This document shows positions 27,433 to 35,687 of a DNA stretch of 64,000 nt, one piece after another. The notes beneath the pieces were generated by a model. It ran no database searches. It saw only the letters and a program-made list of their open reading frames with translations, and was not told the DNA's origin. Each line of letters starts with the position of its first letter. Position 1 is the stretch's first letter. The stretch covers positions 3,352,001-3,416,000 of the forward strand of contig NZ_CP009928.1 of NCBI RefSeq assembly GCF_001021975.1, given 5' to 3'. The position numbers were made by a program, and so were the translations under genes. The DNA comes from Chryseobacterium gallinarum (GTDB taxonomy: Bacteria > Bacteroidota > Bacteroidia > Flavobacteriales > Weeksellaceae).

Positions 27433-28815
27433 ATGGCAAAAAAAATAAAACCGGAACTTTCACTTGCCCAGATCATCAATATGAGTATGGGATTCTTAGG
27501 TATTCAGATGGCATTCGGACTACAAAATGGAAATGCGAGCCGCATTCTTGGTAATTTAGGAGCTGATGTTCATGAATTATCATGGTTCTGGTTAGTGGCG
27601 CCCATTACAGGATTAATCGTTCAGCCTATCATTGGGCATATGGGAGATAATACCTGGAGCCCCTTAGGGAGAAGGAAACCGTATTTCCTGATAGGTGCTG
27701 TTCTGTGTGCCATAGGATTGGTATTGTTGCCGAATGCAGCATCAGTTACTCAGATGTTTGCTGCGAATGCCCTTTTACTGGCTGTTATTTTTTTGGCGAT
27801 GATGGACGCCTCTGTCAATATCGCTATGGAGCCTTTCAGGGCGCTGGTGGGGGATATGCTCCCAAAACATCAGGGGACAATAGGTTTTTCAGTGCAAACA
27901 ATTTTAATAGGTATCGGTGCGGTATTGGGTTCGTATTTGCCGGATTGGCTTACCAAACTTGGAATTTCCAATGAAGCTCCCAAAGGGTATGTGGCAGATA
28001 ACGTGATCTATTCTTTTTATGTAGGTGCTGCGTTACTTATTATAGCCATTTTATATACCATCATTACAACCAGGGAATACTCTCCGGAAGAATTTGCTGA
28101 ATTTGAAGATGGAAAAGCAATAGAAAAAAAACAATCCGGATTTTCAGATATTTTTAAGGATTTTGCAACTATCCCTGTACAAATGAAAAAACTGGGTATT
28201 GTTCAGTTTTTCTCCTGGTTTGCACTCTTCACCATGTGGGTGTTTACAACCAGCGCTCTGGCCACGCATCATATGGGACTTTCCCCGGAAGATACACATT
28301 CAAAAGCATTTAATGATGCAGGAGACCTGACAGGAAAACTCTTCGGAATGTATAATCTCTGGGCTATTCCTTTTGCGTTTTTGCTGACTCCTATTGCAAA
28401 ATGGATCGGAAAGAAACAAACCCATGCCCTGGCGTTGTTTTGTGGAGGTTTAGGACTCATTTCCATGTATTTTATCAAAGATGTGAACAATTTATGGATC
28501 TCAATGGTAGGATTAGGATTTGCCTGGGCAAGTATCCTTGCCATGCCTTATGCCATGCTGATTGAAGTCATCCCACAAAAGAAAATGGGAGTGTATATGG
28601 GAATATTCAACTTCTTTATTGTCATACCACAGATCATCAACGGATTATTCGGAGGTCCTGTTGTAAGCAGCATTTTTGGCAAACAGGCAATGGATTATGT
28701 AGTTGTTGGTGGAATTTGTATGCTGATTGGAGCATTAGTAACCATGATCTTTATTAAATCTGAAGATGAAACTCCTAAGGAAATTGAAGAAGAGATTCAA
28801 CAGGTACATTTTTAA
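27433..28815 (+). CDS. MFS sugar transporter (SLC45/GPH-like), probable maltose uptake
   Basis: A 460-residue inner-membrane permease with 12 predicted helices. The first loop has the MFS signature GHMGDNTWSPLGRRKPYF, and the partly repeated second-half motif occurs in PIAKWIGKKQTHAL. Similar Bacteroidetes transporters in maltose loci carry glucose or maltooligosaccharides from periplasm to cytosol; substrate here is inferred from the adjacent amylase and alpha-glucosidase. A TTG at 27421 is in frame but the ATG at 27433 is a more normal start. Last gene of the locus. Confidence 0.9.
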   Translation: MAKKIKPELSLAQIINMSMGFLGIQMAFGLQNGNASRILGNLGADVHELSWFWLVAPITGLIVQPIIGHMGDNTWSPLGRRKPYFLIGAVLCAIGLVLLPNAASVTQMFAANALLLAVIFLAMMDASVNIAMEPFRALVGDMLPKHQGTIGFSVQTILIGIGAVLGSYLPDWLTKLGISNEAPKGYVADNVIYSFYVGAALLIIAILYTIITTREYSPEEFAEFEDGKAIEKKQSGFSDIFKDFATIPVQMKKLGIVQFFSWFALFTMWVFTTSALATHHMGLSPEDTHSKAFNDAGDLTGKLFGMYNLWAIPFAFLLTPIAKWIGKKQTHALALFCGGLGLISMYFIKDVNNLWISMVGLGFAWASILAMPYAMLIEVIPQKKMGVYMGIFNFFIVIPQIINGLFGGPVVSSIFGKQAMDYVVVGGICMLIGALVTMIFIKSEDETPKEIEEEIQQVHF

Positions 28816-28848
28816 ATTAATTTAATAGAATTCAAATTACATATTAAT

Positions 28849-28982
28849 AAAGCTATCCATAAACATCTGTGAAAATCAGAGTCATCTGTGGTTAAAATTA
28901 AAACTACAAAAGTCGCAAGAGTTTTGAACACTTTAGTATTTTAAGTTAAAAGCATTAGCGTTTAGAAGTACACAAAAGCTTA
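28849..28982 (+). repeat. Dispersed intergenic repeat, copy 1
   Basis: About 130 bases beginning AAAGCTATCC, containing ATCTGTGGTTA and ACAAAAGTCGCAA and ending near TTAAGTTAAAA. It is similar along its whole length to the block starting 186 bases downstream. It has no coding capacity. The phrase resembles degenerate intergenic repeats common in flavobacterial genomes. Confidence 0.75.
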
Positions 28983-29034
28983 AAAAATCCAAGATTTTTA
29001 TTATTAAACTGGTGTGTTTACTTACTTGTGTGCT

Positions 29035-29165
29035 AAAGCTATCCGTAAACATCTGTGTCAATCTGCGTCATCTGTGGTTAGAACTCAACCACAAAAGTCG
29101 CAAAAATTTTTTAGTCTTTTTAAGTTAAAAATATTGCATTTGAAGTGTACCCAAGTTTAAAATTA
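29035..29165 (+). repeat. Dispersed intergenic repeat, copy 2
   Basis: Second copy of the direct repeat, again starting AAAGCTATCC with the ATCTGCGTCATCTGTGGTTA core, then ACAAAAGTCGCAA and TTAAGTTAAAAA. The copies are diverged (roughly 75-80 percent alike by eye). Together they fill most of the 512-base gap between the sugar transporter and the pirin gene; I see nothing else there. Confidence 0.75.
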
Positions 29166-29299
29166 AAGATTTACAAATCTGCGGTATTGCTTAATCGAAT
29201 AACATACATTCATACCGCAAAATAATCAGTCATTTCATTGCCTTTTGCTGCCCAATTCCTTTCTTAACCTACATCAACTTTTTTACCGTCCGCATCCCG

Positions 29300-29307
29300 T
29301 ACATTTG
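29300..29307 (+). promoter_or_regulatory. Promoter -7 box of the pirin gene
   Basis: TACATTTG, an exact TANNTTTG match, 20 bases before the ATG; the region 20 bases further upstream is T-rich without a clear TTTG. Confidence 0.6.
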
Positions 29308-29327
29308 CATCATAAATAATCACAGAA

Positions 29328-30056
29328 ATGAAAACAGTATATCATAAAGCAGATTCAAGAGGCCATGCCAATCACGGCTGGTTAAACTCTTACCACACAT
29401 TCAGTTTTGCAAACTATCAAAACAGGGACCGAATGAATTTTGGGGTATTGAGAGTGTTAAACGATGACACCGTTTCCCAGGGAATGGGATTCGGAACCCA
29501 CCCGCACAGGGATATGGAAATTATTTCCATTCCTCTGGAAGGAGATTTGGAACATAAAGATTCGATGGGAACTACTGCAGTAATCAGAAAAGGTGAAATC
29601 CAGGTGATGAGTGCCGGAACCGGGGTTATGCACAGCGAATACAACAAAAATAAAGATGAAGAAGTAAAATTTTTGCAGATCTGGGTTTTTCCAAGAGAAT
29701 TAAATGTAGAGCCAAGATATGATCAGAAAAGTATCAAAGAAGGTGAAAAAATCAACGGATTTCAACAGATTTTATCCCCGAATAAAAATGATGATGGGGT
29801 CTGGATCCATCAGGACGCATGGTTTAATATAGCCAACTTTAAAAAAGGCAATGGTAAAAATTATATGCTCAACAAAAAAGGAAACGGGGTGTACGCATTT
29901 GTTTTGAAAGGGAGTGCAAAAGTAGGGGACCGTGTTCTGAATGAAAGAGACGGATTAGGAATCTGGGATACCCAAAGCTTTAATATCGAAGCAGTGGAAG
30001 ACACAGAAATATTATTAATGGAAGTACCCATGGAATTGCCTTCTTATCTTAAATAA
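29328..30056 (+). CDS. Pirin family protein
   Basis: A 242-residue bicupin. The N-terminal cupin keeps the metal ligands seen in YhaK/quercetinase-type pirins: HPHRDMEI near residue 57-64 and VMSAGTGVMHSEYN near 93-106, providing three His and one Glu. The C-terminal cupin is degenerate, as usual. Bacterial pirins may act as quercetin 2,3-dioxygenases or redox sensors; the role here is unknown. It is a single-gene unit with its own promoter and a downstream terminator. Confidence 0.92.
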   Translation: MKTVYHKADSRGHANHGWLNSYHTFSFANYQNRDRMNFGVLRVLNDDTVSQGMGFGTHPHRDMEIISIPLEGDLEHKDSMGTTAVIRKGEIQVMSAGTGVMHSEYNKNKDEEVKFLQIWVFPRELNVEPRYDQKSIKEGEKINGFQQILSPNKNDDGVWIHQDAWFNIANFKKGNGKNYMLNKKGNGVYAFVLKGSAKVGDRVLNERDGLGIWDTQSFNIEAVEDTEILLMEVPMELPSYLK

Positions 30057-30203
30057 AAAACTAAATTTGTATCCTTTAAACTTAAACTTAAACTTACATA
30101 ATCGGCGAAACCAAAAGTAAAAAAAATAATCACTATGCGCTCCACTTTATCATTGGAAACTACACCTTATTTAAATGATATTTAAAGACCATTTAAATAA
30201 TAA

Positions 30204-30231
30204 AAAAATGCACTCAACTGAGTGCATTTTT
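30204..30231 (+). terminator. Terminator downstream of the pirin gene
   Basis: AAAAATGCACTC pairs with GAGTGCATTTTT around AACT. Flanked by A- and T-tracts, so it is probably bidirectional. Confidence 0.88.
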
Positions 30232-30305
30232 ATTAATTTCTAGTCATTAATTGACCTTACGGAAATCCGTTTTAATCAGCCAAAATATCAGTATAATTTT
30301 ACTTT

Positions 30306-30536
30306 ATGAAACATATTGAAAAAATTATAATAGATTATCTGGCAGACGGGTACAGCCAGTATGAAATCGCTGAAAAATTAAAAGAGCAGGGGATCAAGCC
30401 CAATAGTTTAAGCTCCATTGAGAAGCATTTAAATAAAATCAAGGAAAATTATGAAGCTAAATCGCTCTTTCACTTGGCTTGCATTCTCCATAAGTTAGAA
30501 ATTTTAGGAAATACGGATTCCCATAAAGGTGATTAA
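30306..30536 (+). CDS. Small LuxR-type helix-turn-helix protein
   Basis: A 76-residue protein consisting almost only of a DNA-binding helical segment: IIDYLADGYSQYEIAEKLKEQGIKPNSLSSIEKHLNKIKENYEAKSLFHLACI. This has the spacing of the C-terminal HTH of LuxR/NarL regulators. There is no receiver or sensor domain. It lies 62 bases upstream of a secreted peptide gene and may regulate it, which is a guess from proximity. Confidence 0.7.
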   Translation: MKHIEKIIIDYLADGYSQYEIAEKLKEQGIKPNSLSSIEKHLNKIKENYEAKSLFHLACILHKLEILGNTDSHKGD

Positions 30537-30597
30537 TTTTTTATTTGTATAATTGTACGATTGCAATCACGAACATTAATTTAAAAATCATTCAATT

Positions 30598-30807
30598 ATG
30601 AAAAAAACAATTTTACTGAGCGCTTTACTAGTAGCAGGTGTAGTAAGTGCATTTCCGTTTAGAACTTCCTGCGGGAGAGTATTACAAATTAGTCAAACTA
30701 TAGCTGATAATATGACCCTTGATCAATTAGGAAATTACCTTGGTGATGTCAATAGCCAGGCATGCCCCGGAACTGGGCCAGTTGCTATAAAAATCTATTA
30801 CCATTAA
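30598..30807 (+). CDS. Small exported peptide with two cysteines
   Basis: A 69-residue precursor. The signal peptide (about 1-19, ending VVSAFP) leaves a mature peptide of about 50 residues with exactly two Cys (in TSCGRV and SQACPG), suited to one disulphide, and a C-terminal KIYYH. I do not recognise the family. A strong terminator separates it from the GLPGLI gene 57 bases later, so the peptide mRNA should be more abundant than the mRNA of its neighbour. Confidence 0.65.
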   Translation: MKKTILLSALLVAGVVSAFPFRTSCGRVLQISQTIADNMTLDQLGNYLGDVNSQACPGTGPVAIKIYYH

Positions 30808-30818
30808 AAATGAATGTT

Positions 30819-30850
30819 AGACCGTCATATATGTATATGGCGGTCTTTTT
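30819..30850 (+). terminator. Terminator/attenuator between peptide and GLPGLI genes
   Basis: AGACCG at 30819-30824 pairs with CGGTCT at 30841-30846, continued by a T-G wobble and CATAT/ATATG, with loop ATGT. TTTTT follows. It sits 13 bases upstream of the GLPGLI start codon. Confidence 0.88.
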
Positions 30851-30863
30851 AAAGTTAATATAA

Positions 30864-31643
30864 ATGAAAAAGATTATCCTACTAATCAATTTTTTTATAA
30901 TGATATTTATTTTGGGACAGAAGCCGTTTCCTGTTGTTTATGAGGCTGATTACAAGTTAAACTACAGAATGTCCAATGCCACCAATTATAAAAAAGAAAC
31001 AACTTTTGCCCTGCTTATTAATGAAAATTCCTCCTTCTTTAAGGATATGCATCGATATGTATCGGATTCTCTAATGGTAGAGAAAAAACTTAATTCATTA
31101 GAGGAAGCAATGAAGTATATGACAGATTTTAGAGGTTATATTGGGACCACAGCAGCAAAATTATATGTTACTGATGAAATCAATTATACATACTTTGAAT
31201 ACGAAGAACCTAATAATATAAGTTGGAAAATCAAAAACGAGTTTAAAACTGTCGCGGGATATAAAAGCCAAAGAGCTGAAACAACAAAATACGGCAGAAC
31301 CTGGGTTGCATGGTTCACTCAGGACATACCTTTTCAATTTGGGCCTTATAAATTTAATGGACTTCCAGGATTGATTACTGAAATATATGATACTAAAGAT
31401 GACTATCATTATACATTATATACGTTTAGAAAAAGAAAATATATATGTAGATCTGCCAATATAGCAGTCAACGTAAAAAAATTAACTAAAGAAAAAGTCG
31501 TAGAGGTATTTAAAAACAGACTGTCAGGTAAATTAAGACTTAATGAACAATACATCGAAAATAAAGAAGATCTTGAGATGTTGAGGCGTAACGCATTGCT
31601 TGCAGAGAAAAATTATAATCCTATTGAACTAAGTATTTATTAA
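30864..31643 (+). CDS. GLPGLI family protein
   Basis: A 259-residue exported Bacteroidetes protein. It carries the family-defining motif in FGPYKFNGLPGLITEIYD (about residue 163-180) and a signal peptide (about 1-19). The C-terminus NPIELSIY resembles the usual family ending. The function of GLPGLI proteins is unknown; they often occur next to small exported peptides, as here. The gene is intact even though the prophage begins immediately downstream. Confidence 0.92.
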   Translation: MKKIILLINFFIMIFILGQKPFPVVYEADYKLNYRMSNATNYKKETTFALLINENSSFFKDMHRYVSDSLMVEKKLNSLEEAMKYMTDFRGYIGTTAAKLYVTDEINYTYFEYEEPNNISWKIKNEFKTVAGYKSQRAETTKYGRTWVAWFTQDIPFQFGPYKFNGLPGLITEIYDTKDDYHYTLYTFRKRKYICRSANIAVNVKKLTKEKVVEVFKNRLSGKLRLNEQYIENKEDLEMLRRNALLAEKNYNPIELSIY

Positions 31644-31686
31644 AAAAAAACAGCACCTAATTATATGATTAGGTGCTGTTTTTTTT
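31642..31686. terminator. Bidirectional terminator at the host/prophage junction
   Basis: AACAGCACCTAAT at 31649-31661 pairs perfectly (13 bp) with 31668-31680 around TATATG. Nine A's precede and eight T's follow, so it can end both the rightward GLPGLI transcript and the leftward phage late operon. Confidence 0.92.
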
Positions 31687-31788
31687 AATTGTTGCTTGTT
31701 TTAGCTGCCCGCCATCCCTGAATACCTCATTTGCCGGGCTCATTCCGTTCGCCCGGCAAACACCCGTGTTAGTATTTGGATTTGCCAT
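31669..31788 (-). CDS. Small phage ORF at the end of the late operon
   Basis: A 39-residue frame beginning MANPNTNTGVCRANGM and continuing SPANEVFRDGGQLKQ, starting seven bases after the tail-spike stop. The sequence looks protein-like, and its spacing suggests translation as the last gene of the late operon. Its final codons run into the terminator hairpin at the host junction. Either the phage edge lies left of 31669 or the frame ends in host DNA. Function unknown. Confidence 0.45.
   Translation of the reverse strand: MANPNTNTGVCRANGMSPANEVFRDGGQLKQATIKKNST
31731..31759. other. GC-rich hairpin near the prophage left edge
   Basis: TTGCCGGGC at 31731-31739 pairs with GCCCGGCAA at 31751-31759 over an 11-base loop. 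It has no T-tract and lies inside the 39-residue frame. It might be a transposase-binding or mRNA-end structure; unassigned. Confidence 0.4.
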
Positions 31789-31795
31789 TTCATTT

Positions 31796-33625
31796 TTAAT
31801 AATTCAATTCAGTAATATTATTACCGTGAGATCTTTTATCAAGAAAAATGTTTCCTACCAAGGCTCCCGGCTGTCTCACAGTTTCTCTACGCGAAAAGCT
31901 TGCATTCGTGTCTGTGTCATCTGATTTAAATGTATTTCCGACAAACAGCACTGAAGCCTCTGATAATGCCGGATCCACGTTCCCTCCATTAGTCTGATTG
32001 GCGTCATGCAAAACGATTGAAGCCCCGCCTTTTGAGTAAATCTCGCAGTTGAAAACCTCTAACCTTTGAGCGGTAATTCCATTTTGAACTTGATTGTGCC
32101 AATATAAAGAACCTCCGTTTGCTGTTGTATTGTTTTTTAAGAACTTGCAATTCCTGAATCGCAATGTATGGCCTTGCCAGGAACCAGCACCATAATTATG
32201 TTGATTCTGTACATCGTTAATGAAATCACAATTGAAGAATTCAATTAATGCCGGAGCAGTTCCGAAGTCTGAGTGTACCGAATAAGATGAAGGGTCTGCG
32301 ATTCCTTCCGTTTGCGTAGATTTGAATGTAATATTCTCGAAATAAGCATTGATATTAACTTGCATCGGAGCAGCATGGTAGTCTCCTTTGTTCATAACAA
32401 TCGTCACATCTTTTTTCGAATATCCTATAAAGGAAAGTTCCAATCCCGGATTAACCGCATTACTAAACAAGTCTATCGACTCATTATATATGCCCGGATT
32501 GATCCTGAAAAAGAATTTCCCTGTTTTGTTTTTTATAGAATTAATAGCTGAATTGATTGAATTGAACTTGCCGGCAAATTGATCAATCGTAATTACATTA
32601 CTTGAAACCTCAACATCAGCGGCTAATTTTTCAAATAAATCTATCGGAGTATAACCTTTTCTTTGGATATCTGAAACTTCTAGCTCCATTGCCAAATCAA
32701 AATCATTGTTAGTTGCCACGTCCCCATTATATCCTGCCGTTTCGTACATAATGCCAGTCTTTCCTGCCTTAGAATTCCAAGCCATTCCGGATGAAGGTGT
32801 TTTTAACGCAATTCGCTCACCTTTATAAAGAATATCATCAATTGGATATGTCTTAATTCCAGCAGGCAAAGCAACGCTAAAACTAAAAGTTTTCCTTTCA
32901 ACAAATTTTTTATTAATAACTGATCCAAAAGCAAAAACAACCTGGCCGGCACTTTCCGCATGCATTTTTATGCTAGAAACCTGTTTATCCGAATCAAATG
33001 ATCTATTATTGAAATAATATGCCTCAAAGTCCACCAAACTGAATCGCGTTGTAAAATCAGTACTGCCATTTAAAATTGTGTTAGACAACTCTATACTTTC
33101 TATATAATTGGCTATCTGTTTTCCTCCTTGTGGTTTAATGTCTGTAATTGGATCAAAATCTGGTGAAACTGTTTCTCCAGGCATTTTACTTTCCGATTTC
33201 GTCCACGATGCCCCGTTCTTATAAAACATGGTATTGTACCCCTGTTTAGCTCTAAGATTCCCGGCATTTGGATAGGGTGTGCCCCAATCTACCGCACTGT
33301 CAGGATTTTCCGGTTTATCAAGTTCAGAAGATATTGAAGGTTTATATGAACCGTTGTCGGTTGGTTCGGGATCTGTTGGAGACAATACTCCTTTAAAGTC
33401 TGTTTCCACTTGCGCTACGACATTATCAAAAGCTTTTAAGAGCGTTTCTTGCACACTCAGATCTAATTTATTATCTAATGTATTCTGCAAGCTTTTTACT
33501 GCCGAAATATCAATGAGTTCATCCTTATGCCAGTACGAATCAAACATATTATAAAATGCTTCCTGTGCTGGCTTTAAGCCTTTAGCAAAAAGTTGTCTGA
33601 GGTTTATTTTTGAGATTTTAGGCAT
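31796..33625 (-). CDS. Tail spike/fibre protein with predicted beta-helix
   Basis: A 609-residue receptor-binding protein candidate. The N-terminal 60 residues (SKINLRQLFAKGLKPAQEAFYNMFDSYWHKDEL) look like a particle-attachment segment. From about 345 to 570 there is a pectinesterase-like right-handed beta-helix pattern: AGKFNSINSAINSIKN, then RINPGIYNESI and SFIGYSKKDVTIV, with later repeated short strands (IEFFNCDFINDV, LRFRNCKFLKNN, LEVFNCEIYSKG). It probably binds or degrades surface glycans. Its start overlaps the previous gene's stop as TAATG. It is the last large gene of the leftward late operon. Confidence 0.8.
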   Translation of the reverse strand: MPKISKINLRQLFAKGLKPAQEAFYNMFDSYWHKDELIDISAVKSLQNTLDNKLDLSVQETLLKAFDNVVAQVETDFKGVLSPTDPEPTDNGSYKPSISSELDKPENPDSAVDWGTPYPNAGNLRAKQGYNTMFYKNGASWTKSESKMPGETVSPDFDPITDIKPQGGKQIANYIESIELSNTILNGSTDFTTRFSLVDFEAYYFNNRSFDSDKQVSSIKMHAESAGQVVFAFGSVINKKFVERKTFSFSVALPAGIKTYPIDDILYKGERIALKTPSSGMAWNSKAGKTGIMYETAGYNGDVATNNDFDLAMELEVSDIQRKGYTPIDLFEKLAADVEVSSNVITIDQFAGKFNSINSAINSIKNKTGKFFFRINPGIYNESIDLFSNAVNPGLELSFIGYSKKDVTIVMNKGDYHAAPMQVNINAYFENITFKSTQTEGIADPSSYSVHSDFGTAPALIEFFNCDFINDVQNQHNYGAGSWQGHTLRFRNCKFLKNNTTANGGSLYWHNQVQNGITAQRLEVFNCEIYSKGGASIVLHDANQTNGGNVDPALSEASVLFVGNTFKSDDTDTNASFSRRETVRQPGALVGNIFLDKRSHGNNITELNY

Positions 33626-34404
33626 TATCCTTTGTAAATTATATAGTTAACAATTCGATAGGGATCTAACGTTTTAAGAGGTTCAGAAAGCCCCAGAACT
33701 TCAGTTTCTATCTGTGTTCCATTAGGGGTTGTTCCTATGTTATCCATCGGCCCTGTGTCATCAACCAGCCTTCCCCCATTAGTATAGATAGAGGTTCCTA
33801 TTTTGACTTGTGGCAAATTCATCTTTTGGATTATAGAGGTTTTACTTCCGCCAGTGGCTCCAAGCACACTGAAATCTGAATCCATAGGATCTCTTCCTAC
33901 TAAAGTTTTGCCCGCTGATCCTGTCCATTCCTCATAACCAGAAGGAATTTCATTGGCAGGTTTCAAAAATAGAATAGGGCTATTCCCTTCAAGTATGGGT
34001 TTGGCTATTTTTTCTAATTTTGCCAACCGGTCCTCAATTGTATTAAGTGGGGTAACTCTTTTAAAATCGTTCCATGTATAGGCGGAAGTAGAATAACCAA
34101 AAGTAGCGAATCGATATTTTTCAAATGGTTTTATGCTGCCATCTTCAAAAGCTACCTGTGTATTTTCTTCTTTTATAATGACTGTAGATTGTTTTACACC
34201 TCCTTTGAATTCCAGGAGTTCTCCGTTAATAATCACATAGCCGTCACCAACATTGACTCCCAAGTCTTCACAACCTGAAACAATAGCCTTTTCTCCTGCC
34301 ATTCTAGCCACGCCGGAATAAATGGAATAAGCATCCTGCAAGCCTGCTAGTATTTCAGTTACCAATTTAAAACCTCCCGTCTGATTAAAGTTAAATGTTT
34401 TCAT
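33625..34404 (-). CDS. Tail fibre/collar-like protein
   Basis: A 259-residue structural protein between the baseplate genes and the tail spike. The N-terminal part resembles fibre-attachment regions (KLVTEILAGLQDAYSIYSG). The C-terminal part has the tail-collar style sequence EIPSGYEEWTGSAGKTLVGRDP...GATGGSKTSIIQKMNLPQVKI and the ending PYRIVNYIIYKG, seen in microcystin-dependent/collar fibre tips. Start and stop overlap the neighbours by 14 and 1 bases, so translation is coupled. Probable fibre or fibre adaptor. Confidence 0.72.
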   Translation of the reverse strand: MKTFNFNQTGGFKLVTEILAGLQDAYSIYSGVARMAGEKAIVSGCEDLGVNVGDGYVIINGELLEFKGGVKQSTVIIKEENTQVAFEDGSIKPFEKYRFATFGYSTSAYTWNDFKRVTPLNTIEDRLAKLEKIAKPILEGNSPILFLKPANEIPSGYEEWTGSAGKTLVGRDPMDSDFSVLGATGGSKTSIIQKMNLPQVKIGTSIYTNGGRLVDDTGPMDNIGTTPNGTQIETEVLGLSEPLKTLDPYRIVNYIIYKG

Positions 34405-34858
34405 TTACTACTATTTTATAGCGTTTGCTCGCTAGTTTATAAAAATCTATTAATGCTTTTATTTCGACCTGGTAATTTTTCAAATCACCTGGAATCATTA
34501 CAGTAAAATCAACGCCGGATCCTTCTGTCTCTTCTTGGGTATAAAGGACCATTTCACCAAGATATTTAGGCTTTTGTTCAGCATTCGTATAGATGTACTT
34601 AGGTTTTTTGAGTACTCCGTCAACAATCTGTATTCTTCGCTCATAATCAAATGTATCATTCAAAATTTTTCGAAGTTTGCAGACTTGTGAATTATGTACA
34701 ATTTTTGTAATATTTTGTTTTCTATTTGTCAAAAAGCTCAGATTTAAGTCTGAAATTTCATCAGAAATCAAGGATAAAAAAGAACTAAAAAGAGGCGTTC
34801 TTAAAAAAGTAACCCAGGTTTGTAAAATCTGAATTTGACCGTTTAATTTATACCACAT
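34391..34858 (-). CDS. Baseplate-proximal tail protein, unknown family
   Basis: A 155-residue protein if the ATG at 34858 is used (MWYKLNGQIQILQTWVTFLRTP...). A longer open frame reaches upstream through the baseplate gene, but 34858 gives the usual 11-base overlap. The C-terminal half contains SGVDFTVMIPGDLKNYQVEIKALIDFYKLASKRYKI. Its place after the baseplate J-like gene corresponds to Mu gp48 or P2 gpI, so it may be a baseplate protein. No family is recognised with confidence. Confidence 0.6.
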   Translation of the reverse strand: MWYKLNGQIQILQTWVTFLRTPLFSSFLSLISDEISDLNLSFLTNRKQNITKIVHNSQVCKLRKILNDTFDYERRIQIVDGVLKKPKYIYTNAEQKPKYLGEMVLYTQEETEGSGVDFTVMIPGDLKNYQVEIKALIDFYKLASKRYKIVVNENI

Positions 34859-35687
34859 ATTCAATTTCACTGTTTTCAAAATCAATTGTAAAGTAACCGC
34901 TAACAGGTATTTTGGAAATTTCAATAATTTCATAACTTCCGTAATTTCCTGCAATTGGATCTATCCAGGCTGTTTTTACTGTTATAAGATGTGGATTAAT
35001 TACGCCATCTATAATTTGTAATTTATCTACCATCTTATTAAGTATTAATTCGCCATTAAAAGGCAATTCTTTCATAAACTGTTGAAGTGCTTCTTTAACA
35101 GGTTCATTTCCGGTTATTATTGACACACCATTAGAATCAATAACATTAGGATCTCTTTTGATCTTTAAAAACACTCGAAGTTTATCCGGCAGGTAATTAA
35201 TAACTGTTGTTTGTACGCCTGCATCACGTACCTCAGAGATATAATACTCAAAAGCAGTTTTTTGATCTTCTGTTATTGGTTGCAAGATTCCTCCTGACTC
35301 AGTGGCTATTTTTATAATCAACCGGCTTTCTTTTTCGGCTTCAGTGACGGCACAATATTTAATGATTTTATACGGTAAAATCTCCTCAGCACTCAGACCC
35401 CTATTGTCAAACTGGTCAGAATCAATTAATAAAGGAAAACCATGCTGAAATGCTAAAGCCATTTTTCTGTACCACTTTGGTGTATGTGCTTTTTCTTCAT
35501 TGATTTGCTGCGAAACTTCCTGCTTATGTTGTGCAAAGATCTGTTCATGTGTCCAGATCAGAAATGCAACGACATAGAGGATATTTCTCCATACAGCTGT
35601 ATTAGATGTTGAATTTAATGCGTCTAAAGCCGGGTAAGTGGCTTTTCTTTCTAGCAAACTGTTGTATATTTCGTCTAGTGTTCTCAT
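34848..35687 (-). CDS. Baseplate J-like protein (Mu gp47-like position)
   Basis: A 279-residue structural protein starting MRTLDEIYNSLLERKATYPALDALNSTSNTAVWRNILYVVAFLIW, which is like the N-terminus of baseplate J proteins in Bacteroidetes phages. A domain with IIKIATESGGILQPITEDQKTAFEYYISEVRDAGVQTTVI follows. It lies between a LysM-like tail protein and the smaller baseplate gene, as expected for the wedge protein J. It should build the baseplate rim. Assignment is by position and partial resemblance. Confidence 0.7.
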   Translation of the reverse strand: MRTLDEIYNSLLERKATYPALDALNSTSNTAVWRNILYVVAFLIWTHEQIFAQHKQEVSQQINEEKAHTPKWYRKMALAFQHGFPLLIDSDQFDNRGLSAEEILPYKIIKYCAVTEAEKESRLIIKIATESGGILQPITEDQKTAFEYYISEVRDAGVQTTVINYLPDKLRVFLKIKRDPNVIDSNGVSIITGNEPVKEALQQFMKELPFNGELILNKMVDKLQIIDGVINPHLITVKTAWIDPIAGNYGSYEIIEISKIPVSGYFTIDFENSEIEYVV

